From contig NC_088800.1 in assembly GCF_011386835.1 (NCBI RefSeq), positions 17,012,572 to 17,076,571 of the forward strand: 64,000 nucleotides of DNA, written 5' to 3'. The notes under the pieces were generated by a model. It saw only the letters and a program-made list of their open reading frames with translations. It was not told the origin of the DNA and did not search any database. The translations under genes were made by a program, and so were the position numbers. This DNA is from Chrysemys picta bellii. Its lineage: Eukaryota; Chordata; Testudines; Emydidae. The stretch's first letter is position 1. Every line of letters begins with the position of its first letter. Positions 1 to 11,142 of this stretch are shown in pieces.

Positions 1-228
1 ATTAATTGGCCTCTCAGAGGTGGTAAGACAACTCCCACCTATTTATGCTCTCTGTATGTGTGTATATATATCTCCTCAATATATGTTCCATTCTATATGC
101 ATCCGAAGAAGTGGGCTGTAGTCCACGAAAGCTTATGCTCTAATAAATTTGTTAGTCTCTAAGGTGCCACAAGTCCTCCTGTTCTTCTTTTTGCGGATAC
201 AGACTAACACGGCTGCTACTCTGATATC
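1..228 (+). mobile_element. Penelope-like element 3' end (truncated at window edge)
   Basis: The segment ends with the PLE terminal block seen elsewhere in the window: the hairpin-CACGAAAGC motif, then ATAAATTTGTTAGTCT, then GGTGCCACAAGTCCTCCTG, then CAGACTAACACGGCTGCTAC. An AT-rich TATATATATA run lies just upstream of the hairpin, as in the other copies. It is a different subfamily from the right-edge copy (CAAGTCCTCCTGTTC versus CAGACTCCTTGTTG). Only the non-coding end is present. Family assignment rests on similarity to the end of the coding PLE at 62662-64000. Confidence 0.7.
103..140 (+). other. Hammerhead-like hairpin in PLE end, copy 1
   Basis: In order: CCGAAGA (103-109) in the place of a CUGAUGA box, one extra A, a stem GTGGGCT/AGTCCAC (111-126), GAAA (127-130), and a mini-stem GC-TTAT-GC (131-138). 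PLEs are known to carry small hammerhead ribozymes with a very short stem III, which fits this layout. The first box differs from consensus at two positions and an extra A separates it from stem II. Catalytic activity is therefore not implied for this copy. Confidence 0.35.
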
Positions 229-344
229 ACACAGTAAATCAGTGACAGGACAGGGAATAAATCTTAGAATTGCCGGGCCCAGGCTGCTATCAATAGATGA
301 TACTCCCTTCATGAGTACAGTGCCCAATTAACTCACTTCAGAAT

Positions 345-560
345 CAAATTTTCAAAGATGGCCACTGATTTTTGGATGCCTTAATTATGAAGGTGTTCAA
401 CTTGAGATATGCAGTCCTGATATTCAGAGGTGCTGAGCGCCTGCAGCTCCTTTGACCCTCAAGTGAAGTTATGGGCATTCAGGACCTCAGAAAAATCAGG
501 TTCAATGTATCTTGAGTTGAGCACCCAAAATCAGTAGCCACTTCTGAAAATTTTGCTTCA
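345..560. repeat. Old palindromic MITE-like repeat
   Basis: The left end (TTTTCAAAGATGGCCACTGA) and the reverse complement of the right end (TTTTCAGAAGTGGCTACTGA) are clear imperfect inverted repeats. The interior (gaggtgctgagcgcctgcag) is also partly self-complementary. Arms have diverged, so this is an old non-autonomous DNA element. Superfamily not determined. Confidence 0.5.
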
Positions 561-3500
561 AAGCCTTATTGACACAGGGATTTTAATTCACTGTCGTAGC
601 TGCATCAGTGTGAGCCCCTAGCACAGAAATGATTTGTACCAGTGCAATTTACTAGAGTTCTGAATTTCCAAATGAAGGCATCCAAAAACAGCAGCAAAGT
701 TTGAAAGTTGTGGAACATCTGCTGGGTTTGAGAACAGTGTAAATGGCACTGGTATGAAATGTACGGCACTGGCATAGACTGTGTCTACAGTAGGGTTTGC
801 ATGGGTGCAGCTACACTGGAGGCTGAAAACCCAATGGAAACAAAGCCCACATGACATGAAAGGGCCCACTCGATTATTTTTCTCTGATAAACTGAAGATA
901 TAAAAACAAAGGCAAAACCACTATTTATCTAATTACATGTTATGCAGTTAAAAATTAACTCCATGTTGCCTCAGATATAGTGCTATGATCGCATTTAAAG
1001 ATCATTATAGCAGATCTGGACAACAATGGTTTTCCCATCCCGTAGAAATTTGAGATTTTGAAATATTTTCCCATCCCAAATCAGGGCAAAAAGCCAAAAA
1101 TCTTAAAAATTTCTGTGAACCAAAAATCTGAAAAAAATTTGCTTAAGTTAATGGAAGCTTTTGTTTGAAGCCTTTTTGTTTTGATTTTGACCATTTATTA
1201 TTCTTTTGTTAATAAAATATAATTAGCTTAAATATTTGAACAAAAGTTGTTTTGAGATGGAAAACTGAAAAATGAAATTTTTCAATTTTTTTTTAGTTGA
1301 ATAATTTGTTGAAACAGACCCTGAACTGCTAAAAGTTTTGGTTTAAGTGAATCAGCATTTTCTGGCACAAAACATTTTATCAAAAACTTTCTGACTAGTT
1401 CTACATTACGGTGATCAGCTCTGCATTACAGGAAAGCAAGACAACTCTCTTTGCAAGTTTATGTGTTTAGAACCTGCTGGAATTAGTAGCAAAGAATTAA
1501 AAGATCAATACTCAAGAATACATGGTAGCCTTGTTCTGCATGTAGTATTTAGAGATTAATCTAATCCACGTCTGGGGTTGTCCAGGTCCTGTTGTTTGTG
1601 ATTTGTTGTTGTATTGGGCTTGCTTTGTTTTTGGCAGCACTAGAGAAATACAGTCAAAGTTTGAAACTGAATCCAAACTCTTCCAAAATTTGGGGGCGGG
1701 ACTCAGGTCTAGGGTTTGGTTCCCATCTATATTGAGTACTTCCCTTGTTTAAATAAAAGTGCAACATTAATTAAAATTTAAAAAAAGGATAATTTACCAA
1801 TATGCAATGGGACGATGTCAATCACCCCTGTTACTTTGCCACCACTGGCTAAACTATGTTGGACTGTACATGTCAGGTTTGTTTTTGTTTGTTTAGTTTT
1901 GGGTTTTTTTAAATACAGGTTTCTCTTTAAAATGTAATCTGACTAGGATAGTTCAACAGTGCCAGAAAGGTACAGTAAAAGATAGAACAAACTGTTAATC
2001 ATGCAGCGTTACAGTAGTTTAAACACATTGCAAGATGCAGACAAGGAATGTCATAACAATCCTCGGAGTCAGTTTATCAAAATACCATTTCATTTCACAT
2101 ACATTAAACATCAGCCACGGAGCATAAGTTCATGCTAATTTCTGTTTAATTGGAAGCACAATGCAAATGCCAGCTCCTCTAGATTTAAGATCTGGAATGA
2201 AAACTGCAGATAAGTATTTGTTTGATTAAATAAATGTGAAAAAATACTATAGGAGATGAACAAATATATATAGGCTACATTCTGCCCAGAGCTATGCATG
2301 GGTAACTCACTGCTGAGGACAAAAAAAAAAAAAAGAGTGTAATCACCTGGCAGATGATAAATTTTGGCCCAAGTGATCTATGTTCTAGGATTTCATATAT
2401 ATCTGAATAGACACCGTTTCCTAAACACATAGCCAGGGAATTGGGGTTGATACAAACTGGGACATCTTGATTTGAGACAAAGTGTCCTGTTTACTTAATT
2501 TTGATATGCATATGAAGCAATAGGCTGTTTCTCATTAAAAAGCCTTAAGCATCATCTCTGTAGTTATTAAATTCAATGTGTGTGCAAGCAAGATGTATGA
2601 AGTCAAAGGGAAGCACAGAAATCTATGACTGAGATATAGAAACAGTGAATGTGCAAGAAAAGAAAGATGCATGCCCCTGTGAGGAATCAATGTTAGATTT
2701 TCTTAATACCGGAATTTCTCACCAATGATTAGATATGAACCAATACATCCTGAAGAGGATGTGCTCATCAAGAGGCTTAATTCAAAATGTGCATAGGGCA
2801 TTACTGCAGGATATGCAATCTCAATGTATTTAGGAGGCATGGTGAAACTGGATTAGTAGCCAGACATAGCCATGCAGTATTTATCACATATAGGAAACTT
2901 CTTGTTTAATTAAATGAATTCCCTTGCTTCATCCCGGCACTTTTTTTCATGACTGGCACATGATTTTTTTTTAAGCCATCTCCCCATTTTGGCTGACCTT
3001 TGGTTGCCCACTATGACTGTCTCATTGGAGAAAGACAGACCTGTGTCTAAGGACAGTTGCAAAACACAGCCGAGGCTGGCCCCTAAACCAGTTTTGAACA
3101 AAAATTGGCCACCAGTATGGACAATGTTCCAAACTGTTTTCGAAAACCATGCTCAGGCTGGCTTTTTGACCCAAGGTAAAATAATGAAACTGACATCAAG
3201 AGAAAAGAAATGTAGTTAAATACTTGTTCAATATATATGCTGGGTTTATAAAGAGAAGTTGTGCCATTCAAATCTCTTTGATCCAATTACAGCATTAATG
3301 AATGAGTAGACACAATAGATATATCTAGATTTTAATAATACATTTGCTGGAATCTCTAAAAATCTCCCTCCAAGAAACAATTGAGAATATTTTAGATAAA
3401 AGGTATGAACAAATGGACTAAAAAGTGGCTGAAGGACTGTAGTAAACAAATGTTAATGAAGTATCAGATATAGTGGTATACAGAAGGGATAAACAATACA

Positions 3501-4534
3501 TTAAATCTCCATATATTATGACATTGGGATACTTTGTACACATCAGCAAGGACAAAAAAAAATCACCCCAAAGACCTATAGAGATCAAAAATATGTGCAG
3601 GAAGTAAATTGAGATTCACCCTGGAAAAATGACACCCAGGGAAAAGTAATCCAAAACAGCCTATCATTAATACCTAAGGTCACAGCATCTTATGAATTCT
3701 CTGAGCAGTTTCACATACAAAGTGAACCACAACAATGATAGAACTGACCTCGTGCAAGAATTTCTATGACAGGGCCCTCTGTTCTGATGAATAATTACCC
3801 ATCACGGCTGACCAGAACCTACCCAAAAAGAATAAACAAACGTTCCAAAGTATTTCCATCCACTTTCGTTAGCTTCTGAAGTCAGATATGCTTAGACTTT
3901 TTTTTTTTTAAATGAAAGGAACTGATTGTAAATTGTTGATTTTTGCAAATTAGCAAAAAACGGACCTGATCAATTTCCATTCGAGTCAGTGGATGTCTTT
4001 CCATTGACTTCCATGGGACCTGGTTCAGCTCCTAAGTGAAGAGTAAGATTGTGAAGATAACGCATCACAAAATGTACTTTTTGTGTTTTAATAAGGGTAG
4101 CTCAGTCTTCATTATTTATAATACTGTAAATTCATATACTTGTAACCACATTGTTGTATGCTTTGCAACAGAAATGTATCCTTAGTAATTGGAGATCTCA
4201 CTACAGCATCTGTTATTCAATTATTGCTAGGAAGCAGGGAGAAGCCTCATTTTTTTAATTATTGAAGTGCAAAGTAGTGAGGTTCTACTGTGCTTAGCTT
4301 ACATACATTTAAATCCTATTTTATTAATTCTTAATTAAATGCATATTAGGAGCCTCATTCTGAAGAAGTACCATGTTCTCCTAATCCCTTCATTCGTTTT
4401 CTTCTTATGATTTTTTTTTCTGATCCCCCATTTCCCATTGTCTTTTTTCTTTGCATTTTGAAACCCTGGTTTCTTTTCTATTTCTACTTAGCCCATGTAT
4501 AGGGTTTTTCCCCTGTAAATTCTTTTAAAACATG
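561..4534. other. No gene recognised; AT-rich, weak old repeats
   Basis: Reading frames here are short and carry no recognisable domain. About 1010-1410 is AT-rich and rich in AAAATTT-type motifs with the look of an old MITE; its CTGACTAGTTCTACATTA end recalls the 'accagctctaat' terminus seen at 7870 and 16330. Poly(A)/poly(T) tracts occur at 2321-2335 and 3899-3910. Nothing else could be identified. Confidence 0.5.
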
Positions 4535-4660
4535 AATTTATCCTCACAATCTCCCTGCTAGGTAAGCATTACTTTTAAATATGGGGAAACTAAGGCAAAG
4601 ATTAAATGACTTGGGTCACTATCCAATGAAGAAACCAATGCTCGAAACAGAAAAAAAATC
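4535..4660 (-). repeat. MIR / CORE-SINE fragment
   Basis: The order CCTCACAATCTCCCTGCTAGG ... ATATGGGGAAACTAAGGCAA ... TGACTTGGGTCAC matches the reverse complement of the MIR core and its downstream part (GTGACCTTGGGCAAGT ... CCTCAGTTTCC ... TCTGTAAAATGGGG ... TGTGAGGATTA). It is heavily diverged, as expected for an ancient SINE. Confidence 0.55.
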
Positions 4661-5218
4661 ATATAACCTTCCACTGCAACATGATCTCTTCTTCACAGAT
4701 TAGTCTGGAAGGTCATACAATCTAATTTTTTTATATAGTATACTTTTCACAGGACTGGTTTTGAAGCAGGGCAAACTATAGCAATAATTTATTTGATAAA
4801 TTCAGCTCTTCTTTTTGTTCCTAAGTTATCCAGAAACAGACTCATTTTTACAATGCATGTATTATTTAGAATTGTTTGCAAAATGCTTTATGCAAACATA
4901 TTTCATCTGATTGTTTGTTTGCTTACTACTTGCTTGAATTATGTCAACTATTTGTGCAATGTACAATTGTAAGTCACCTGGTATTGTCTGCATTCCCTGG
5001 ATGGATGAATGAAACTTTTATGAAGAAGGAAAATTAGAGTTTCCAAGAGGACAATGTGAACACTTCCCAGCATATATCTTCAGGCTAATAAATATTCGCT
5101 CAAGACCTCACAAGACTTTTGCTTTCTATGAACAGTCTTGGAATTATAAATATCGTTCATGAATGTTCTTGGAAAAGGACTAAGAACAGTCATGAGTTCC
5201 ATCAAAGTGATTTGGGGG

Positions 5219-6197
5219 CAGAGGTGAAAGTAAGCCGGTACGCCCTGGTACTGCATGCTGGCAAGAGCCAGTGCGGCGTACCGGGGCGGATTGGCTTCCC
5301 CCGGCTGGAGCCCTGGGCGCTTTAAATTGCCGCCAGAGCCCTGCTGCTGGAGCCCTGGGGAAGCGGTGGTGGGGCTCGGGCGGCGATTTAAAGAGACTGG
5401 GGTGCCTGCTGCAGCTACCGCCCTAGGCCCTTTAAATCATCCCCAGAGCCCTGGGATAGCGGTGGCGGGGCTTAGGCAGCTATTTAAAGGATCTGGGGCT
5501 GCAGCAGCCACTACAGCCCCAGCCCTTAAAATAGCTGCCGGAGACCTGCCGCCGCCTCCCCAGGGCTCTGGCAGCAGGGCTCCGGGGACGATTTAAAGGG
5601 TCCAGGGCTCCGGTAGCTGCTACCACCCCAGGCCCTTTAAATCATCCCCTGAGCCTGCCGGAGCCCTGGGGTAGTGGTGGCGGGGCTCCGGCGGCGATTT
5701 AAAGGGCCAGGGGCTTGGTCACCGCTACCGCCCCGGGCCCTTTAACTTGCCGCCGGAGCACTGCTGCTGCTACCCCAGAGCTCCGGGGGCGATTTAAAGG
5801 GCACGGGGTGGTAGCGGCAGCTTGGGGGCTCCCACTGCCGCTACCCTCCAGGGCCCTTTAAATCGCCACCCGAGCCCCACTGCTGGAGCCCTGGGGTAGC
5901 AGCGGCGGGGCTCTGGAGATGATTTAAAGGGCCAGGGGCTCCCAGTTGCCGTTACTGCAGCGGAGCCCCGGGCCCTTTAAATCACCCCTGGGGCTCCCAG
6001 CCGCCTCTGCAGCTGGAAGCTCCGGGGGTGATTTAAAGGGCCCAGGGCTTCCAGCTGCTGCTACCACAGTCCCAGCCCTTTTAAATCCTGATTTAAAGCG
6101 CCCGGTATTTAAAGGCCCCGCCTCTTCCGGTAGAGGCCCTGCCCCCTCCTAAGGACTCCGGAGTACCGGTAAGTCCTTTAAGTTACTTTCACCCCTG
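5219..6197. mobile_element. hAT-type non-autonomous element with internal TTTAAA array
   Basis: Terminal inverted repeats read CAGAGGTGAAAGTAA at 5219 and TTACTTTCACCCCTG ending at 6197. The flanks tttggggg (5211-5218) and tttgaggg (6198-6205) are an 8-bp target duplication with one mismatch, typical of hAT elements. The 979-bp interior has no transposase. It is filled by alternating GC-rich units punctuated by TTTAAA boxes about every 45-65 bp. ORFs of up to 113 codons inside are a by-product of that base composition. Confidence 0.8.
5310..6115. repeat. GC-rich minisatellite with alternating TTTAAA boxes
   Basis: At least a dozen GGCCCTTTAAATC and GATTTAAAGGGCC boxes alternate. They are separated by GC-rich linkers built from variations of GCCGGAGCCCTG, GCTGCTGCTACC and GTGGCGGGGCTC. 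Because the boxes alternate in orientation, neighbouring units can pair with one another. The array lies wholly inside the hAT-type element. Confidence 0.8.
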
Positions 6198-6205
6198 TTT
6201 GAGGG

Positions 6206-7389
6206 TTTATGAGAACTTTTGAAATATTCACCTACCTCTATTTTGTTCCTTTCTACCAGGGAACACATTTACTGTAGAAAGGAGATTAAAACTTTATTCC
6301 CAGGATCTGGGATTTAAATCCCTTACAAGCAAAAACAAAACAAAGGAGACAGAAATGGGAAAACTGCAATCTGTTCCTGGTTTGCAGAAGCCTCTGTTCA
6401 ATTCATTTACTGAACGGTGCATCTTCTCCATTACAGTATTAATGAGAATGGATGCAAAGCTTTTAAACATAAACAAAGAAGAGGCTGCTACTTTAGGGTA
6501 TTTTCCAAGCATTTTCCAGAGATTAATATATTAATGAAGCAGAGGCTGGGAATGAAAATGCAAGCACATAGTACTTAAATCTCGTTCAGCATCTCTGCAG
6601 GCAGTAGCTTCTCTGTTACAGCTGGTTCCCAAATTACTGCAGAATAATTATTTCAGAGCAGTTTTAGATTGAAATCCCCCAAATAAACTGTTAGATTTCA
6701 CACAAACCAATCTTTTGTAAGAACAGTAGAGCAGATTTGGCTTTATTTTCATTTATAACAAATGTTGTTAACTATTATACAACAACACTATTTTTAAAAG
6801 ATACCTATTGAAAGGATTAGAAACCAATTCAATTAGCTATAAAATAGGGACACATACTTACGGAAGAATATCCCAGCAACTCCATTGTTAAGGTTGTTTA
6901 CTCCATGTGAAGTAATTAATTTCAGAAGTTAGAATAATTAATAATAAATTCAGAACCGTTAAATAACCAAGAGAAACTCTCTCCAATTCAAAAACAGACT
7001 TGCCAGCAAGGTAGGTGTGTGTGTGTGTCGAGGGGAATTGAGACAATTATAAAACTAGAATATGCATAAATATTAAATAATGTAGGGATAATGTATATTT
7101 TATATAAGGTAGGTAGAATAAGACATGCTTGAGCAACAGTTTGGCCTGATCCACAAGGTTTATTCTGATTCCAAACTTTACAGAAATTGGAGGCTGGTTG
7201 GATTCAGCATCTGTTTCAGCCCATCTCATTCTGGACAGAAAAAGCTCGACAGTTACTTTTATATGGGCATGGTTCTAGACATTGTGAATTTACACAGCCA
7301 AAGGGGGGATGTTTGCAGACATAGTGAATGAAAAATAAAACTTAGTGCTGCATTATTAAATACTCATTTAGCATGGGAGGATCACCCTG
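6206..7389. other. No gene recognised
   Basis: AT-rich unique sequence. A short (GT)n run occurs at 7013-7028. Frames are 60-72 codons without domains. No repeat family recognised. Confidence 0.5.
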
Positions 7390-7640
7390 AGATGCCACTA
7401 ATACCTTCTCCTCCCTTGGTGTTCACACCTCAACTGCTAGAAGAGGGCCTCATCCTCCCTGATTGAACTAACCTCGTTATCTCTAGCCTGACTCACTCTT
7501 GCTTGCATATTTATACCTGCCTCTGGAAATTTCCACTACATGCATCTGACAAAGTGGGTATTCACCCACGAAAGCTCATGCTCCAATACGTCTGTTAGTC
7601 TATAACGTGCCACAGGACTCTTTGCTGCTAATACCAATGC
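7390..7640 (+). mobile_element. Penelope-like element 3' end
   Basis: A TATTTATACC motif near 7510 is followed by TGCATCTGAC, the conserved hairpin GTGGGTATTCACCCAC, GAAAGCTCATGC, then CGTCTGTTAGTCTATA and GTGCCACAGGACTC. The order is the same as in the coding PLE at the right edge. The far end (CAGACTAACACGGCTA) is missing, so the copy is truncated on both sides. It is a third subfamily by sequence. Confidence 0.65.
7546..7581 (+). other. Hammerhead-like hairpin in PLE end, copy 2
   Basis: This is the copy closest to a hammerhead core: CTGACAA (7546-7552), an extra A, stem GTGGGT/ACCCAC (7554-7559 and 7564-7569) closed by a 4-nt loop, GAAA (7570-7573) and a mini-stem GC-TCAT-GC (7574-7581). 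The stem keeps pairing despite base changes relative to copy 1. Whether any copy cleaves is unknown. Confidence 0.4.
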
Positions 7641-7869
7641 AGCATATATTTGTAACAAACCTAACCTGCATTTATATGGGTCAAACCCAGGACCTTCAAT
7701 TCAAAGCCACAAGCACACCTTACTTCAGTTAAAGAGTAACACTATTAGCTTTAAGTAGCAGGTTCTTCGTCTCACTGGGGCCAGCCGCTAGAAGACGACA
7801 TGGTCACTTGCATTCGGCTTGAGTGCTACATATTATTTAATATTTCACCTTTTGAATAGACTTGGCTAT

Positions 7870-8165
7870 CAATTAGAGCTGGTCTGAACATTTTCAATGG
7901 AAAGTGAACTGAAAAGTTTCATGGAGACATATTAACTTCAGCAATATTTTTGACTAAAAAATACTTGAGGTCCCAGGTGGACTATTTGGTCAATTTGAGA
8001 GAGAAAGAGAGAGAGACTTTTACTCCAAAAAACAGATGTTTCAATGAAAGTCCATTTAGCAAAAACTTTCAAAAGGTTTTTTTTTTTCATTCTGCATCAG
8101 ACTGAAAACAAATGTTGAAACCTTGAAAGGAGTTTCAAAACGGAACTGTCAGTCTCCAACCAGCA
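7870..8165. repeat. Old MITE-like repeat
   Basis: Begins AATTAGAGCTGGTCTGAACA and ends TCCAACCAGCACTAC, an imperfect inverted pair around an AT-rich interior with a GAGAGA run. A shorter relative ending in ACCAGCTCTAAT lies at 16275-16342. Superfamily not determined. Confidence 0.4.
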
Positions 8166-8483
8166 CTACTGTCAATGCTGTTGCCTGGAGTTCACTTGTT
8201 CACCTTAAGCAATTTCCTTAGCTAAATCAGATAAATAGAACTGAGGACCTTAGAGTACCTAATTACTTCTAACTATAGATGTCCTATCCAATACGTAAGA
8301 AATTAACATTTGTAACTCACTGGACAATTGACCTTTTGGCGACCTGATGGAATGGTCTGGATTCCGCTGTGTGATTTTTCTGTACCTACAATTCATAATA
8401 AATAAACATAGGTTTTAGCTCAAATGAGAACATGGAAATGAGTTCTCTCTATGCTGTAATGGAAACTGACTATATTCTTGTTT

Positions 8484-8697
8484 CAGGGGGTAGCCGTGTT
8501 AGTCTGTATCTACAAAAACAACAAGGAGTCTGGTGGCACCTTAAAGACTAACAGATTTATTTGGGCATAAGCTTTCGTGGGTAAAAACCTCACTTCTTTG
8601 GATGCATCCGAAGAAGTGAGGTTTTTACCCACGAAAGCTTATGCCCAAATAAATCTGTTAGTCTTTAAGGTGCCACCAGACTCCTTGTTGTTTTTAT
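8484..8697. mobile_element. Two PLE 3' ends joined head to head (palindrome)
   Basis: The left half is the PLE end in minus orientation and includes the complete terminus (GGGGTAGCCGTGTTAGTCTG). The right half is the same sequence in plus orientation, truncated inside the TTGTTGTTTTT motif. The arms 8514-8604 and 8605-8695 are reverse complements over 91 bp with one mismatch and no spacer; the centre is GGATGCATCC. The sequence is nearly identical to the end of the coding PLE at 62662, so this subfamily is young. A chimeric ORF of 104 codons runs across it and is not a gene. Confidence 0.8.
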
Positions 8698-9903
8698 CTT
8701 CTTGTATTTATTCTGCTTATCCCCTCCCCTCTCAGAACTGCCATAAGACATGGATCCCTTCCCCTCTTTCTGTGTTGGCTCTTCTCCCCAAATCCCCAGT
8801 CTGTTCTCCCTCACGATCAAGTGGTAAACCTCTTCTTCCTCCTCTGAGATTCTCTCCTAAATGCCCATGCATATCTTTTTCCTTACTCTAGCTGTTATCT
8901 TGGATCCAATCTCCAGTAAGAACAGCAGGAAACTCCTCACATTCTTAAATAAATAAATAAAAACTTTGGAACAGAGTTGATTCATCAGCTCCCTCTAACT
9001 GGATACAATTAAGAATGGACTATTGCTCCTGGCCATTTTTGAGCATTTTGCTAGCTTCTGCAGTCTCAGCTCCTCTTCTTTGAACTCTGCTATCCATATT
9101 TCTTTGCTGTGCTGTGGGTTCTCTTATCTCCCAAGGTTATTTTCATATTTCCAATACAAAGTACTAATTTTTTTCTGGTTGCCTTTGTCAGGTCTTGCAG
9201 TCATTCCTCTTTGCTCTCTCTGATCCCCCCAAGGCCACATTCATTGGTTATTTTTTGTTGTTAGTCTCTCTTCTATTCTTAATACAGTATCTGGTCTATA
9301 ACCACACCACCTTGAGCTGTGATCTAGTCAGATCTCACATGCTAAGTAGTACTTCATTGGACTCAGATGGGATATCTCTAGAGAAACTCAAGTGATGCAG
9401 GAATTGATGTTAGTCGCCTACTGAATCAATCTCTTCCTCTTAATTCATTGAAGAACCAAGGTCCCAGCAAGATGTTAGAAGACACCATGCTGTTAGAAGT
9501 ACAGTCATTTAGATTAGATTTAAAATGGAGATCATGGCTTCTCATGGTTGTTTTAAAATCCAGAGGGCCTCTGTTTCTTAATAAGTTTCTTGGCCATTCA
9601 CCCTGCTGCAGAATTGCTACAGAATTCAGCACCAGTGTGCTGCAGAACATTTAGAGGTGCTGTTTCATAGTGCAGACAAGGTCTAAAAGTCCCCAACTAA
9701 ACTAGGACTTGACACAAATAACAAATGGTTCTGCAGGAGCCATGATGCGCCCCAATGGTCCGTTGTGTTGATGATAAAACAGTTTAAAGAGTTTCTGAAG
9801 TAACTGTAGAATTCATGTTTAAACAACAGAATGGCAGCTCCCGAAGTGTCATCAAGGCCTATAACAACAATGTGGACTCCGGTGCTGCTCCATTGAGTGT
9901 GCG
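8698..9903. other. No gene recognised
   Basis: Unique pyrimidine-rich then AT-rich sequence. A short (AAAT)n run occurs near 8946-8962. ORFs of 60-75 codons have no recognisable domains. Confidence 0.5.
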
Positions 9904-11142
9904 TGTGACGGGTTCCCCCTGGGGTGCCACCTGGAACTGGGGTACTGCTGAGCCCTGTGACTCACCAGCCTGGGCTCCCTCTCACACTGCTGCTGTGACA
10001 AGCTGCAGACCCGTTCCCACACTTCCACTAGCATTCACATAGGTAGAGACACACCCAGCTGCAGTTACATGCAGGCTCTCTGACCAGCCACTGCATGAAC
10101 CAACCATAGAGAAGCTGCAACCAAGATAACCACCAGCTCCCCAGGCACTCACACACACCTGCACTGGAGTATAAACCCAAAATAATACCATCTTGCGCTG
10201 CACAGGGAACTGTACAGCATAAGCTTATAGAGTTTGCCCCTCCATCAATGTGGAAATGTAACAGCCTCTTGAGCTAAGATTCCCAAACACTTCGCTCCAA
10301 ACTTACTGGTTTAGATTACAACCAGGGCCGGCTCTGGCTTTTTTGTCGCCCAAGGCAAAAAAGCCTCCGGCCGCCCCTAAACTAAGCCTAAAATACTAGA
10401 AAGATAGGATATGAATTAGCAAATTCTCACCCTGGCAGATTCTCAAGGTACGGCCTGCACTTGCTTTGCAGCTTGGAATCCCCAGGTTTTTCATACACAG
10501 ACTAGAAATCCCTTTAGCCTGGGTCCAGCACTTCCCCCAGTTCAGGCTTTATTCCTTAATCCCTCAGGTGTTTTCAGGAGTCCTCTTGTGTGGGGAGTGA
10601 AGAACCACCCATGATGTCACTCCCTGCCTTATATAGCTTTTTCAAATGGTGGGAAACCTTTGTTTACAACCTTGGTTCCCAGATCAATGTGTGGAAAAAT
10701 ATAAGAGTCCCAAGATAGAGTCCAGAGTCATGTGGCCTGGTCACATGCCCTTGCCAAGTCATAGCAGCCATTACTTACAGGCTGTCTGGAGTGTTTTCAG
10801 GAAGGTTCACCTGGTGGGGTATAAGCTTCTCCTAAGGCCTATTATTATTCCTAATGGCCCATTACCTTGAATAGGCCCTTCACAACCAGCTATTCAGACT
10901 GGAAGCATTTTGCCTAGTGGGTGTTACCCAGGTGTAACTACATTTGAAATACATATGTATAGTCAATATTTATAACTTTAGATATAAAAATGATACATGC
11001 ATACAAATAGGATAATCATATTCAGCAAATCCTAACTTTTCTAATGACACCTTACATGACCCATCTTGTACAAAATGCATAATTATGCCATAATCATATC
11101 ATATATCATATCACTATGATGAATAGGGGGTGCAGTGTCATA
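9904..11142 (-). mobile_element. Solo LTR, family 1 (minus orientation)
   Basis: On the minus strand the element starts near TGACACTGCACCCCC and ends GGGAACCCGTCACA. It shares internal blocks with the plus-strand LTR at 41403-42459: tgtatgcatgtatcattttt-type motif, AAGATGGGTCATG, CCAGGCTAAAGGGAT, CTGCCAGGGTGAGAATTTG, ACTGCAGCTGGGTGTG. Flanks gtgcg/gtgtg form a 5-bp duplication with one CpG-type change. It contains TATA-like (TATATAAGGC) and AATAAA (GGAATAAAGCC) signals on the minus strand. No internal gag/pol sequence adjoins it, so it is a solo LTR. A hAT fragment has inserted at about 10323. Confidence 0.75.
10323..10382. mobile_element. Partial hAT-type element inside solo LTR
   Basis: Starts CAGGGCCGGCTCTGGCTTTT, the same terminus as the complete element at 38541-39090 (CAGGGCCAGCTCCAGG / CCAGAGCCGGCCCTG). 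Only one end is present. The LTR sequence resumes about 60 bp later, so it is either a deleted copy or an extremely short internal-deletion product. Confidence 0.6.

Noticed and set aside
5255..5596. 113-codon Ala/Pro/Gly-rich frame
   Set aside because: Produced by the TTTAAA-boxed minisatellite of the element at 5219-6197.
8577..8891. 104-codon frame starting in the PLE palindrome
   Set aside because: It starts in the left palindrome arm and runs through the right arm into unique sequence; a chance chimera.
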